6,301 nucleotides of DNA from CAZJNX01 sp964547415 (GTDB lineage Bacteria > Pseudomonadota > Alphaproteobacteria > Rhizobiales > Amorphaceae). The translations under genes and the position numbers were made by a program. Below are positions 1-6,183 of this stretch, one piece after another. The stretch's first letter is position 1. The number at the start of each line of letters is the position of its first letter. Where the stretch lies: the NCBI GenBank assembly GCA_964547415.1, contig CAZJNX010000247.1, forward strand, positions 1 through 6,301. Reading direction: 5' to 3'. The notes beneath the pieces are model-generated. The model had not been told where the DNA came from. It saw nothing but the letters and a program-made list of their open reading frames with translations, and made no database searches.

Positions 1-1388
1 GCGCGGGCGGCGACCCGCCTGGCGACGAGGCCGCCGCCGGCCACGAGCCACAGGCCGCGGAAGGCGGCGCCCGCGCGGGCCGCGAGCGCCTCGGCGGCCG
101 ACCGTTCGGCCGGGTCGAGGAAGGTGCCGTCGAGGATGACGGGAAAGCCGGCCGCGAGCGCCCGGGCCGCGTCCACCCGCGCGGTGCGATAGACGCGGCG
201 GCTCACGGCCCCGGCATAGGCACTCGGCGGCAGGCGCTCCTCCGGGCGGCGCCCGAACAGGCGCTTGCGGACCGCGTCCGTGCGCACCACGAGGGCGCCC
301 TCCCCTTCGGCGAGGCCGCGGGCGAGGGTGGACTTGCCCGTCCCCGACTGGCCGCCGACCGCGACGAGGAGCCCCCCCGCCGGCGCCCGGACGAGGCGGG
401 CGGCAAGGCGCGCCCAGGCGGACGGGTCGTCGCCCCGGGCGGCCGCGACGAGGGCGCGGACCATCGCCCGCATGGAGGCGAACAGCGGCAGCGTCGCCAC
501 GCCCCGGTAGTCCCGCGTCGCCTCGAGGTAGCGGTTGAGGAGACGGTTCGCCGCCCCCTCCCCGCCCCGGGACAGGAGGTCGGCGACAACGAAGGCGAGG
601 TCGTAGAGGACGTCGATGGTCGCGAGCGCGTCGTCGAACTCGATGGCGTCGAAGGCCGTCGGCTCGCCCTCCCACAGGCACATGTTGCCGAGGTGGAGGT
701 CCCCGTGGCAGCGGCGCACGAAGCCGTGCCGCCCGCGCCTGTCGAGGAGCGGGCGGAGCGCCTCCTGCGCCGCGCGGGCCCGGGCGGCCCAGTCCTCCAC
801 GAGGGAACGCACGGACCCGCCCCCGTCCATGGCGAGGAAGTCGCGCGCGATCTGGTCGACGGTGGAGCCTACGCGCGCCGCCCCGTCCGGCACGCGGCGG
901 ACGGGCGCGCGGGCGTGGAGGGCGGCGACGGCGTCGGCCGTGCGGTCGATCAGCGGCCCGTCCAGCCGGCCCGCCTCGAACAGGCGGTCGAGCTCGTCCC
1001 TGCCGTCGAAGGCGCGCATGTGGACCACATGGTCCACCGCCTCCCCCTCCCCGCCGAGGGCGAGGCCGTCCGCCGTGCGCACCACCGGAAGGACGCCGAG
1101 GTAGATGCCCGGCGCGTTGGGCCGGTTCACGGCGATCTCCGTCTCGCACAGGACGCGCCGCCGCTCCGGGTCCGTCGCGTCGACGAAGGGCAGGCGGACG
1201 GCCCGCTTCAGCTTCAGCGCCCGGTCCTGGCCGATGAACAGGTGGGAGATGTGGGTGCGGACGTGGCGCGGCGTCTCACCGCCCCAGGCCGCGGGCGAGG
1301 CGAGGAAGGCGACCACCGCCGCCTGGGCCTCCTCGTCGCGGACGGCGGCCACGCCAGGATCGTCGCTCCCGTGGATCCCGCTCGCCAA
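1..1388 (-). CDS. Fused APH-like kinase / P-loop ATP-binding protein (C-terminus off window)
   Basis: The 462 visible residues hold two domains. Residues about 1-300 look like an aminoglycoside-phosphotransferase (APH/choline kinase) fold, with the catalytic-loop motif HGDLHLGN at 228-235 (Asp230 as catalytic base) and a downstream FDAIEFDD at 246-253 where metal ligands normally lie. Residues about 340 onward form a P-loop kinase domain with Walker A GGQSGTGKST at 345-354, then RTDAVRKRLF at 369-378 and ILDGTF at 418-423, as in gluconate/shikimate-kinase-like or zeta-toxin-like proteins. This matches the family annotated 'bifunctional aminoglycoside phosphotransferase/ATP-binding protein', usually somewhat over 500 residues, so roughly 40-70 residues are missing past the left edge. 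The substrate is unknown and the name does not imply antibiotic resistance. No signal peptide or membrane segment is visible. I chose the TTG at 1388-1386 because GAGGAGGAG lies six bases upstream and no in-frame ATG is near. It is divergent from fixLJ, which fits a low-oxygen or stress role (inference). Confidence 0.88.
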   Translation of the reverse strand, partial: MASGIHGSDDPGVAAVRDEEAQAAVVAFLASPAAWGGETPRHVRTHISHLFIGQDRALKLKRAVRLPFVDATDPERRRVLCETEIAVNRPNAPGIYLGVLPVVRTADGLALGGEGEAVDHVVHMRAFDGRDELDRLFEAGRLDGPLIDRTADAVAALHARAPVRRVPDGAARVGSTVDQIARDFLAMDGGGSVRSLVEDWAARARAAQEALRPLLDRRGRHGFVRRCHGDLHLGNMCLWEGEPTAFDAIEFDDALATIDVLYDLAFVVADLLSRGGEGAANRLLNRYLEATRDYRGVATLPLFASMRAMVRALVAAARGDDPSAWARLAARLVRAPAGGLLVAVGGQSGTGKSTLARGLAEGEGALVVRTDAVRKRLFGRRPEERLPPSAYAGAVSRRVYRTARVDAARALAAGFPVILDGTFLDPAERSAAEALAARAGAAFRGLWLVAGGGLVARRVAAR

Positions 1389-1394
1389 GGCGAT

Positions 1395-1403
1395 CTCCTC
1401 CTC
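1395..1403 (-). promoter_or_regulatory. Strong Shine-Dalgarno setting a TTG start
   Basis: The minus strand reads GAGGAGGAG followed by ATCGCC and then TTG, a six-base spacing. The only nearby ATG (1416-1414) is in another frame. This site therefore supports the TTG at 1388 as the start of the two-domain kinase. Confidence 0.6.
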
Positions 1404-1492
1404 GCGCCGTCCCCATGACCCGCCTGCCGCGCTGGCGGGCGTCGAAGGGGTTCGATCGCCCGAGCCTAGCGCCTTTGCCCCGTCGGCGACGA

Positions 1493-1501
1493 GGGGGGGG
1501 G
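1493..1501. repeat. Run of nine G in the divergent gap
   Basis: Nine consecutive G on the plus strand lie between the two-domain kinase gene and fixL. Such tracts can slip during replication and alter promoter spacing, but there is no direct sign here that this one does. The rest of the 277-base gap (1389-1665) is GC-rich and shows no FixK/FNR-type TTGAT-N4-ATCAA box. Confidence 0.5.
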
Positions 1502-1574
1502 CGCCCGTGCGCGAGCGGACGGCGCGGCCTCGTCCGCGGGTTCCGTCCCTGTCGGACCCTGCCAGTGCGGTCTG

Positions 1575-1580
1575 TACAAT
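1575..1580 (+). promoter_or_regulatory. Possible -10 box for fixLJ
   Basis: TACAAT matches five of six bases of the sigma-70 consensus TATAAT in an otherwise very GC-rich gap. No good -35 hexamer lies 16-18 bases upstream, so the call is weak. If real, transcription would begin near 1586-1588. That would exclude the ATG at 1585 as the fixL start and favour 1600 or 1666. Confidence 0.25.
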
Positions 1581-1665
1581 CGCCATGCGCACGGGCAACA
1601 TGGCAGCCATACACCGGTTGCACGCGGGCCCTGCCCGGCGGGTGCGACGAGAGACGGCGGGTGCT

Positions 1666-2799
1666 GTGTCCCTCGACGAGATCGACCACGACACGCTGCT
1701 GCAGTCCATCATCGAGACGGCGCCGAGCGCCATCGTGGTGATCGATTCGACCGGCCGCGTGATCGGCTTCAGCCCCGCGGGCGAGACCATGTTCGGCTGG
1801 CGCCACGGGGAGATCGAGGGGAAGAACGTCTCGATCCTCATGCTGCCGGAGGACCGGGAGCGCCACGACCGCTGGATGCAGCGCTACATGGCGACGGGTG
1901 AGGCGCGGATCATCGGCAAGCCGCGGACCATGCACGCCCGCCACCGCTCGGGGGAGCGGCTCACGATCCGCCTGTCCGTGGGCGAGTTCTCCTCGGACGG
2001 CGAACGCTATTTCGTCGGCTTCATCGAGGACCGGTCGATCCTCGCCGAGACGCGGCTGAAGCTCGCGAGCGCGGAGCGGGCGCTCGACCGGCTGGGCCGC
2101 CTCACGGCCATGGGGACGCTGGCGAGCGTCATCGCCCACGACCTCAACCAGCCCCTCACCGGGGCGGCGAGCCTGATGGAGGCGGCCGAACTCCTGCTGG
2201 ACCGGCAGGGCGACGAGAGAAGTGCGCTGGCGCGGCGCCACCTGCGCCAGGCGGCGGAGGAGATCCGCCGCGCGGGCTCCATCGTCCACCGGGTGCGCGC
2301 GCTCATCGACCGGGGCGAGCCGGAGCGCCGCTTCTCGGACTTCAACGGCGCCGTGCAGGAGGCCTGCCTGATCGCCACGGGCGGCGCCCTCGACCCGGGC
2401 ATGACGCTGACGCTCGAGCTCGCCCGGAACATGCCGCCGGTGCTGATGGACTGCATCCAGATCCAGCAGGTGATCGTCAACCTCGTGCGCAACGCCCTCG
2501 ACGCGGTGCGCACCACCCCCGACGGCACCATCGTGGTGCGCACGCTCACCGACGGCGACACGGCCCGCGTGGAGGTGGTCGACAACGGGCCGGGCATCCC
2601 GGCGGAGCTGTCGGAGGCCCTGTTCGATCCCTTCACCACCAGCAAGGCCGACGGCCTCGGCCTCGGCCTCGCCATCGCCCGCAGCATCGCCGACTCCCAC
2701 GGGGGCGCCCTCTCGCTCGTGTCGACGCGGCCGGGCGAGACGATCCTCGCGATGACGGTGCCCGTCGGCGGCCGGGACGGGGAGGACACGCGCCCATGA
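1666..2799 (+). CDS. fixL: Soluble single-PAS heme sensor histidine kinase, FixL type
   Basis: A cytoplasmic oxygen sensor kinase expected to autophosphorylate when heme loses oxygen and to pass phosphate to FixJ. Numbered from GTG 1666 (377 residues), a PAS domain spans about 10-125. It contains RERHDRWMQRY with His67 matching the proximal heme ligand His200 of Bradyrhizobium FixL, Arg73 matching Arg206, Ile82 matching Ile215, Arg87 matching the signalling residue Arg220, and Leu103/Val105 matching Leu236/Ile238. A dimerisation domain follows with phosphoacceptor His158 in IAHDLNQPL. The HATPase domain has the N box NLVRNALDAV (272-281), G1 box DNGPGIP (306-312), FDPFTTSK (320-327) and GLGLGLAI (330-337). 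There is no transmembrane segment and no second PAS, unlike the longer FixL of Sinorhizobium or Bradyrhizobium (both about 505 residues). The start is uncertain: ATG 1585 and ATG 1600 are in frame but have no Shine-Dalgarno and poor coding character. It overlaps fixJ by four bases. Confidence 0.88.
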   Translation: MSLDEIDHDTLLQSIIETAPSAIVVIDSTGRVIGFSPAGETMFGWRHGEIEGKNVSILMLPEDRERHDRWMQRYMATGEARIIGKPRTMHARHRSGERLTIRLSVGEFSSDGERYFVGFIEDRSILAETRLKLASAERALDRLGRLTAMGTLASVIAHDLNQPLTGAASLMEAAELLLDRQGDERSALARRHLRQAAEEIRRAGSIVHRVRALIDRGEPERRFSDFNGAVQEACLIATGGALDPGMTLTLELARNMPPVLMDCIQIQQVIVNLVRNALDAVRTTPDGTIVVRTLTDGDTARVEVVDNGPGIPAELSEALFDPFTTSKADGLGLGLAIARSIADSHGGALSLVSTRPGETILAMTVPVGGRDGEDTRP

Positions 2800-3473
2800 C
2801 GGCATCGGCATCGCTCGAGACCGAGGCCGCCGACCGGCCCGCCTGGCCGCCGGTCTTCGTGGTGGACGACGACGCGGCCGTGAGGGACGGGCTCGTGGCC
2901 CTCCTGTCGGCGGGGGAGATTCCGGTGGAGGCGTTCGGCGACTGGCCGTCGTTCCTCGCCCGCCGGCGGTCGGCGGACGGGCCGGCGATCCTCGTCCTCG
3001 ACATCCGCCTCGGCCGGGGGAACGGGCTCGATCTGTACACCGCGCTCGCCCGCGAGGGGCTCGCCTGCCCGGTGATCTTCATGACCGCCTACGCGGACGT
3101 GCCGACCGCGGTGGAGGCGTTGCGCCTCTCGGCGACCGATTTCCTGGAAAAGCCCTTCGGGCGGGAGCAGCTGTTCGCCGCGCTCGACCGGGCCCGCCAG
3201 TCGCTCGCGACCGAACCCGCCCCGGGAGAGGCGGGCGGCTCCGGCGAGATCGCCGAACGCTACGAGACGCTCTCGCCGCGGGAGGCGGAGGTGTTCGCGG
3301 CCATGGCCGCCGGCCAATCCACCAAGGAGACCGCGCGGCGGCTCGGCATCAGCCCGCGCACGGTTGAGGTCCACCGCTCGCGCGTCATGCAGAAGATGAA
3401 AACGGACAGCCTCGCGAGCCTGGTGCGGTTGGCGGTTGCACTGCGCGTGCCGCTGCCGGAGAGCGGCCCCTGA
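2796..3473 (+). CDS. fixJ: FixJ-family response regulator
   Basis: A DNA-binding transcription activator and the expected partner of the FixL kinase encoded immediately upstream. It has 225 residues. The receiver domain (about 20-135) contains the acidic cluster Asp24-Asp25-Asp26, phosphoacceptor Asp69 in LVLDIRL, Thr97 in FMTAYAD and Lys119 in EKPF. A LuxR/FixJ-type helix-turn-helix domain (about 160-220) reads LSPREAEVF, then STKETARRLGISPRTVEVHR. The ATG overlaps the fixL stop as ATGA, and GGGGAGGA at 2779-2786 ends nine bases before it, so the two proteins are probably translationally coupled. Two oddities: an N-terminal extension of about 19 residues before the receiver, and GRGNG after Asp69 where the family usually has a proline-containing loop (as in RMPDMSG of classical FixJ). 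In rhizobia FixJ activates fixK and nifA; the targets here are unknown. Another FixJ-subfamily regulator is possible, but the coupling to fixL makes FixJ most likely. Confidence 0.88.
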   Translation: MTASASLETEAADRPAWPPVFVVDDDAAVRDGLVALLSAGEIPVEAFGDWPSFLARRRSADGPAILVLDIRLGRGNGLDLYTALAREGLACPVIFMTAYADVPTAVEALRLSATDFLEKPFGREQLFAALDRARQSLATEPAPGEAGGSGEIAERYETLSPREAEVFAAMAAGQSTKETARRLGISPRTVEVHRSRVMQKMKTDSLASLVRLAVALRVPLPESGP

Positions 3474-3515
3474 CGGGCGCCGGTCCGGGGCGCGTGCGCT
3501 GGCCGGGGGCGCGGG

Positions 3516-3977
3516 TCAGGTGCGCCGCGGGCGGATGCGCACGACCACGTCGACGCGGGAGATCTCCATGCCCTCCGGCGCCTCGGGGACCTCGCCCAGC
3601 GTGAGGTTGCCGGTGGGGATGTCCGTCACCGCGCCGTCCACCTCGTTGAAGAAGTGATGGTGGTCGCTGGTGTTGGTGTCGAAGTAGGTCTTCGTGCCGT
3701 CCACCGCGATCTCGCGCAGGAGACCCGCCTCGGTGAATTGGTGCAACGTGTTGTACACCGTGGCGAGGGAGACCGGCACCTTCGCGGCGATCGCCTCCTC
3801 GTGGAGGCCCTCGGCCGAGACGTGGCGGTTGCCGCGGCCGTAGAGGAGGCGGGCCAGCGCCAGGCGCTGGCGCGTGGGCCGGAGGCCCGACGCCCTCAGG
3901 CGCTCGCGCAGATCGGGCACGGCGCGATCGGCGTCCTTCGCTCCGTCTGCCGTGTCACGCGAGAAAAACACCACCAT
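3516..3977 (-). CDS. irr: Irr, iron/heme-responsive Fur-family regulator
   Basis: A 153-residue transcription regulator of the Irr branch of the Fur family. In alphaproteobacteria Irr accumulates when iron is low and represses heme synthesis and iron-using genes. The winged-helix region includes GLRPTRQRLALARLL (31-45) and VPVSLATVYNTL (67-78), followed by DGTKTYFDTN (93-102) and the histidine cluster DHHHFF (105-110), which corresponds to the Irr heme/metal site. The end EVPEAPEGMEISRVDVVVRIRP is typical of Irr. There are no CxxC zinc motifs and no cysteine at all, so the N-terminal heme regulatory motif (GCPWHD in Bradyrhizobium Irr) is missing, as I recall for Rhizobium leguminosarum Irr. 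I chose ATG 3977, with AGGG seven bases upstream. An in-frame TTG at 4037 would add 20 residues of poor coding character. It is convergent with fixJ and divergent from fabA. Confidence 0.9.
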   Translation of the reverse strand: MVVFFSRDTADGAKDADRAVPDLRERLRASGLRPTRQRLALARLLYGRGNRHVSAEGLHEEAIAAKVPVSLATVYNTLHQFTEAGLLREIAVDGTKTYFDTNTSDHHHFFNEVDGAVTDIPTGNLTLGEVPEAPEGMEISRVDVVVRIRPRRT

Positions 3978-4071
3978 CGCGACGCCCTGCCATCCCCTCG
4001 GTCGGCCGGAGCGGGCGGTTCCCGCCCGCTCATCCAATCGGTCGGCGCACCGCTACGTATCCGACGACCGC

Positions 4072-4100
4072 ACTATGGCGTCGATTTAGTGGCATCGCAA
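4072..4100 (-). promoter_or_regulatory. Possible irr promoter
   Basis: On the minus strand TTGCGA (4100-4095) and CATAGT (4077-4072) are separated by 17 bases, each matching four of six consensus positions. Transcription would start near 4065, giving a leader of about 90 bases before the irr ATG. The -35 hexamer overlaps the palindrome at 4097-4109. This is consensus matching only, although the stretch is much richer in A/T than its surroundings. Confidence 0.35.
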
Positions 4101-4109
4101 ATCATTTGC
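4097..4109. promoter_or_regulatory. Fur/Mur-like palindromic operator
   Basis: GCAAATCATTTGC is a perfect inverted repeat with 6-base arms and a one-base centre at 4103, inside the 336-base gap between irr and fabA. From memory, it resembles the operator of alphaproteobacterial Fur/Mur proteins (TGCAAAT-like half sites facing ATTTGCA). It overlaps the possible -35 box of irr. In Bradyrhizobium, Fur is known to repress irr, so manganese- or iron-dependent repression of irr is the simplest reading. It could also serve a fabA promoter. Confidence 0.5.
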
Positions 4110-4162
4110 AACGGGGCGGGCCGGTCGCCTGGCTGCGGCCCGCGGGCGCGGGCGGTGCGCCC

Positions 4163-4191
4163 TTGCCGCCGTCGCCGCCACATTCTACACA
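4163..4191 (+). promoter_or_regulatory. Possible fabA promoter
   Basis: TTGCCG (4163-4168) and TACACA (4186-4191) are separated by 17 bases and match four and three of six consensus positions. They would start a transcript near 4198-4200, with a leader of about 115 bases that includes the hairpin at 4251-4290. The match is weak, but it is the best candidate I found on this strand in the gap. Confidence 0.25.
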
Positions 4192-4250
4192 GCGGCGCGA
4201 GCGCCGGACGGGCGCGGATGGGGCGCGGGCGAACAGGACCGGGAACGGCG

Positions 4251-4290
4251 GGGTCCCGCCGGCGTTCGGTGCACGCCGTGCTCGGGACCC
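4251..4290 (+). promoter_or_regulatory. Two-tier hairpin in the fabA leader
   Basis: GGGTCCCG (4251-4258) pairs perfectly with CGGGACCC (4283-4290). Nested inside, CGGCGT (4260-4265) pairs perfectly with ACGCCG (4273-4278) around a seven-base loop. One unpaired base on the left and four on the right separate the two stems, giving 14 base pairs in 40 bases. It ends 23 bases before the fabA ATG and has no T tract, so it is not a classical terminator. It could be a leader RNA structure or an inverted-repeat operator. Confidence 0.4.
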
Positions 4291-4313
4291 GCGCCGGCGT
4301 GACCCCAAAGGAC

Positions 4314-4877
4314 ATGGCGACACGGACGATGACACGATCAGCCCCCCTTGCCGACCAGAGCCGCTCGAGCTTCGAGTTCGAGGACCTTCTCGCGTGCGGT
4401 CGGGGCGAGCTGTTCGGCCCGGGCAACGCCCAGCTGCCCCTGCCGCCCATGCTCATGTTCGACCGGATCACGTCGATCGGCCTCGATGGCGGCGCCAGCG
4501 GTCGCGGCCACGCGATCGCCGAGCTCGAGGTCAAGCCGGACCTCTGGTTCTTCTCCTGCCACTTCAAGGGCGACCCGGTGATGCCGGGCTGCCTCCTCCT
4601 CGATGCCCTGTGGCAGATGGTCGGCTTCTTCCTCGCCTGGACCGGCGGGGAGGGTCGTGGCCGGGCGCTCGGGCTCGGGGCCCTGAAGCTGTCGGGCCAG
4701 GTGCTGCCGACCATGCGGCGCGTGGAATACGGAATCGACATCAAGCGCGTGATGCGCTCAAAGCTGGTGCTGGGGATCGCCGACGGCTGGTTCAAGGCGG
4801 ACGGCGAGTTGATCGGCCAGGCGCAGGATCTCAAGGTCGGCCTGTTCAAGGCCGGGTCGGACACGGCGGCGGCCTGA
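4314..4877 (+). CDS. fabA: 3-hydroxydecanoyl-ACP dehydratase/isomerase FabA
   Basis: A cytoplasmic enzyme that dehydrates 3-hydroxyacyl-ACP and isomerises trans-2-decenoyl-ACP to cis-3-decenoyl-ACP, the entry step of anaerobic unsaturated fatty acid synthesis. The 187 residues align throughout with Escherichia coli FabA (172 residues): EDLLACGRGELFG (23-35), LPPMLMFDRI (43-52), PDLWFFSCHFKGDPVMPGC (75-93), with catalytic His83 and Asp97 in LDALWQ spaced exactly as His70 and Asp84 in E. coli, then SGQVLPT and DLKVGLF near the end. The start is uncertain. ATG 4314 has AAAGGA only one base upstream, too close for good use, whereas ATG 4329 is 16 bases from it and GTG 4299 has no clear site. The conserved region begins near residue 20, so all three are compatible. 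It is followed 88 bases later by fabB, the usual partner, and is divergent from irr. Confidence 0.95.
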   Translation: MATRTMTRSAPLADQSRSSFEFEDLLACGRGELFGPGNAQLPLPPMLMFDRITSIGLDGGASGRGHAIAELEVKPDLWFFSCHFKGDPVMPGCLLLDALWQMVGFFLAWTGGEGRGRALGLGALKLSGQVLPTMRRVEYGIDIKRVMRSKLVLGIADGWFKADGELIGQAQDLKVGLFKAGSDTAAA

Positions 4878-4965
4878 GCGGTCCTTCGCGGACAGGGCGC
4901 GGCGGGCACGGACGCCGGCGAAAAGGGACTCCGGTTCAATCACGCAAGGCGCTCGGGAGGCGCTG

Positions 4966-6183
4966 ATGAGACGCGTCGTCGTCACCGGCATGGGTATCGT
5001 GTCATCCATCGGGAACTCCACCCGGGAGGTCACGGCCGCGCTGAGGGAAGCGAGGAGCGGGATCCGGCGGGCCGAATCCTACGCCGACCTCGGCTTCCGC
5101 TGCCAGGTCCACGGCGAGCCCGACCTCGATCCCGCTGACGTGGTCGACCGCCGCGCCATGCGTTTCCACGGCGGCGGCACCGCCTGGAACCACGTCGCCA
5201 TGGAGCAGGCGATCCGCGACGCGGGCCTCGAGGAGAACGAGGTCTCCAACGAGCGGACGGGCATCGTGATGGGCTCGGGCGGCCCCTCCACCCGCACCAT
5301 CGTCGAGGCGGCCGACACGGCGCGGTCGAAGGGGCCGAAGCGGATCGGGCCGTTCGCGGTGCCGAAGGCGATGTCCTCCACCGCCTCCGCGACGCTCGCC
5401 ACCTTCTTCAAGATCCGTGGGATCAACTACTCGATCTCCGCCGCCTGCGCGACCACCAACATCTGCATCGGCCACGCCGCCGAGCAGATCATGCTCGGCA
5501 AGCAGGACATCGTGTTCGCGGGCGGCTGCGAGGAGCTGGACTGGACGCTGTCGGTCCTGTTCGACGCCATGGGCGCCATGTCGTCCGACTTCAACGACCG
5601 GCCGGCCGTCGCCTCCCGCGCCTTCGACAAGGACCGGGACGGGTTCGTGATCGCGGGCGGGGCGGGCGTCCTCGTGCTCGAAGACCTCGAGCACGCGCTC
5701 GCCCGCGGCGCCCGCATCCACGCCGAGATCGTCGGCTACGCCGCCACCTCGGACGGCTACGACATGGTCGCGCCCTCCGGCGAGGGGGCCGAGCGCTGCA
5801 TGCGCCTCGCGCTGAAGGACGTCGCCGCGCCCATCGACTACATCAACCCCCACGCCACCTCCACGCCGGTGGGCGACCTGAAGGAGGCCGAGGCGATCCG
5901 CGCCGTCTTCGGCGACAGGATCCCGCCCATCTCGGCCACCAAGTCCCTCACCGGCCACTCGCTGGGCGCGGCGGGCGTCCACGAGGCGATCTACACCCTC
6001 TTGATGATGAACGGCGGCTTCATCGCGGAGTCGGCCCACATCGAGACGCTCGACCCCGCCTTCGACGACCTGCCGATCGTGCGGGAGCGGCAGGACGGGG
6101 TCGCCATCGAGACGGCGATGTCCAACGCGTTCGGCTTCGGCGGGACCAACGCCACCCTCGTGATGCGGCGCTACGACACGTGA
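4966..6183 (+). CDS. fabB: 3-oxoacyl-ACP synthase I FabB
   Basis: A condensing enzyme that elongates acyl-ACP with malonyl-ACP and, with FabA, is needed to extend the cis-3-decenoyl intermediate into unsaturated fatty acids. The 405 residues match E. coli FabB in length and almost throughout in sequence. The catalytic triad is Cys161 in SAACATTNICIG, His296 in NPHATSTPVGD and His331 in LTGHSLGAAG. Lys326 is in SATK, and the glycine-rich FGFGGTNATLVM (389-400) closes the protein. DMVAPSGEGA (266-275) is typical of FabB rather than FabF. The motif around the first histidine reads HATST, whereas E. coli has HGTST. The ATG is well supported by GGGAGG at 4955-4960, five bases upstream. It sits between fabA and fabI on the same strand, probably in one operon, although the 88-base gap after fabA leaves room for an internal promoter. 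Confidence 0.96.
   Translation: MRRVVVTGMGIVSSIGNSTREVTAALREARSGIRRAESYADLGFRCQVHGEPDLDPADVVDRRAMRFHGGGTAWNHVAMEQAIRDAGLEENEVSNERTGIVMGSGGPSTRTIVEAADTARSKGPKRIGPFAVPKAMSSTASATLATFFKIRGINYSISAACATTNICIGHAAEQIMLGKQDIVFAGGCEELDWTLSVLFDAMGAMSSDFNDRPAVASRAFDKDRDGFVIAGGAGVLVLEDLEHALARGARIHAEIVGYAATSDGYDMVAPSGEGAERCMRLALKDVAAPIDYINPHATSTPVGDLKEAEAIRAVFGDRIPPISATKSLTGHSLGAAGVHEAIYTLLMMNGGFIAESAHIETLDPAFDDLPIVRERQDGVAIETAMSNAFGFGGTNATLVMRRYDT

Noticed and set aside
1515..1537. Inverted repeat GCGGACG...CGTCCGC upstream of fixL
   Set aside because: Seven-base arms with a nine-base loop are expected by chance in a gap this GC-rich, and no second element supports a terminator or operator.
1105..1665. 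Open frame extending fixL upstream by up to 187 codons
   Set aside because: It overlaps the opposite-strand kinase gene and reads as low-complexity Arg/Ala/Pro/Ser, typical of out-of-frame high-GC DNA. The conserved FixL sequence begins only after 1666.
1276..2811. Long minus-strand open frame opposite fixL
   Set aside because: Arg/His/Ala-rich composition with no recognisable motif. It is a GC-driven shadow of fixL, whose plus-strand frame has all kinase motifs.
3654..4313. Open frame extending fabA upstream by 220 codons through irr
   Set aside because: It runs antisense through irr and the intergenic gap, and its translation has no FabA-like or other recognisable sequence. FabA homology starts only near 4370.
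4881..4893. Small GTCC/GGAC hairpin after fabA
   Set aside because: Four base pairs are too weak, and no T tract follows.
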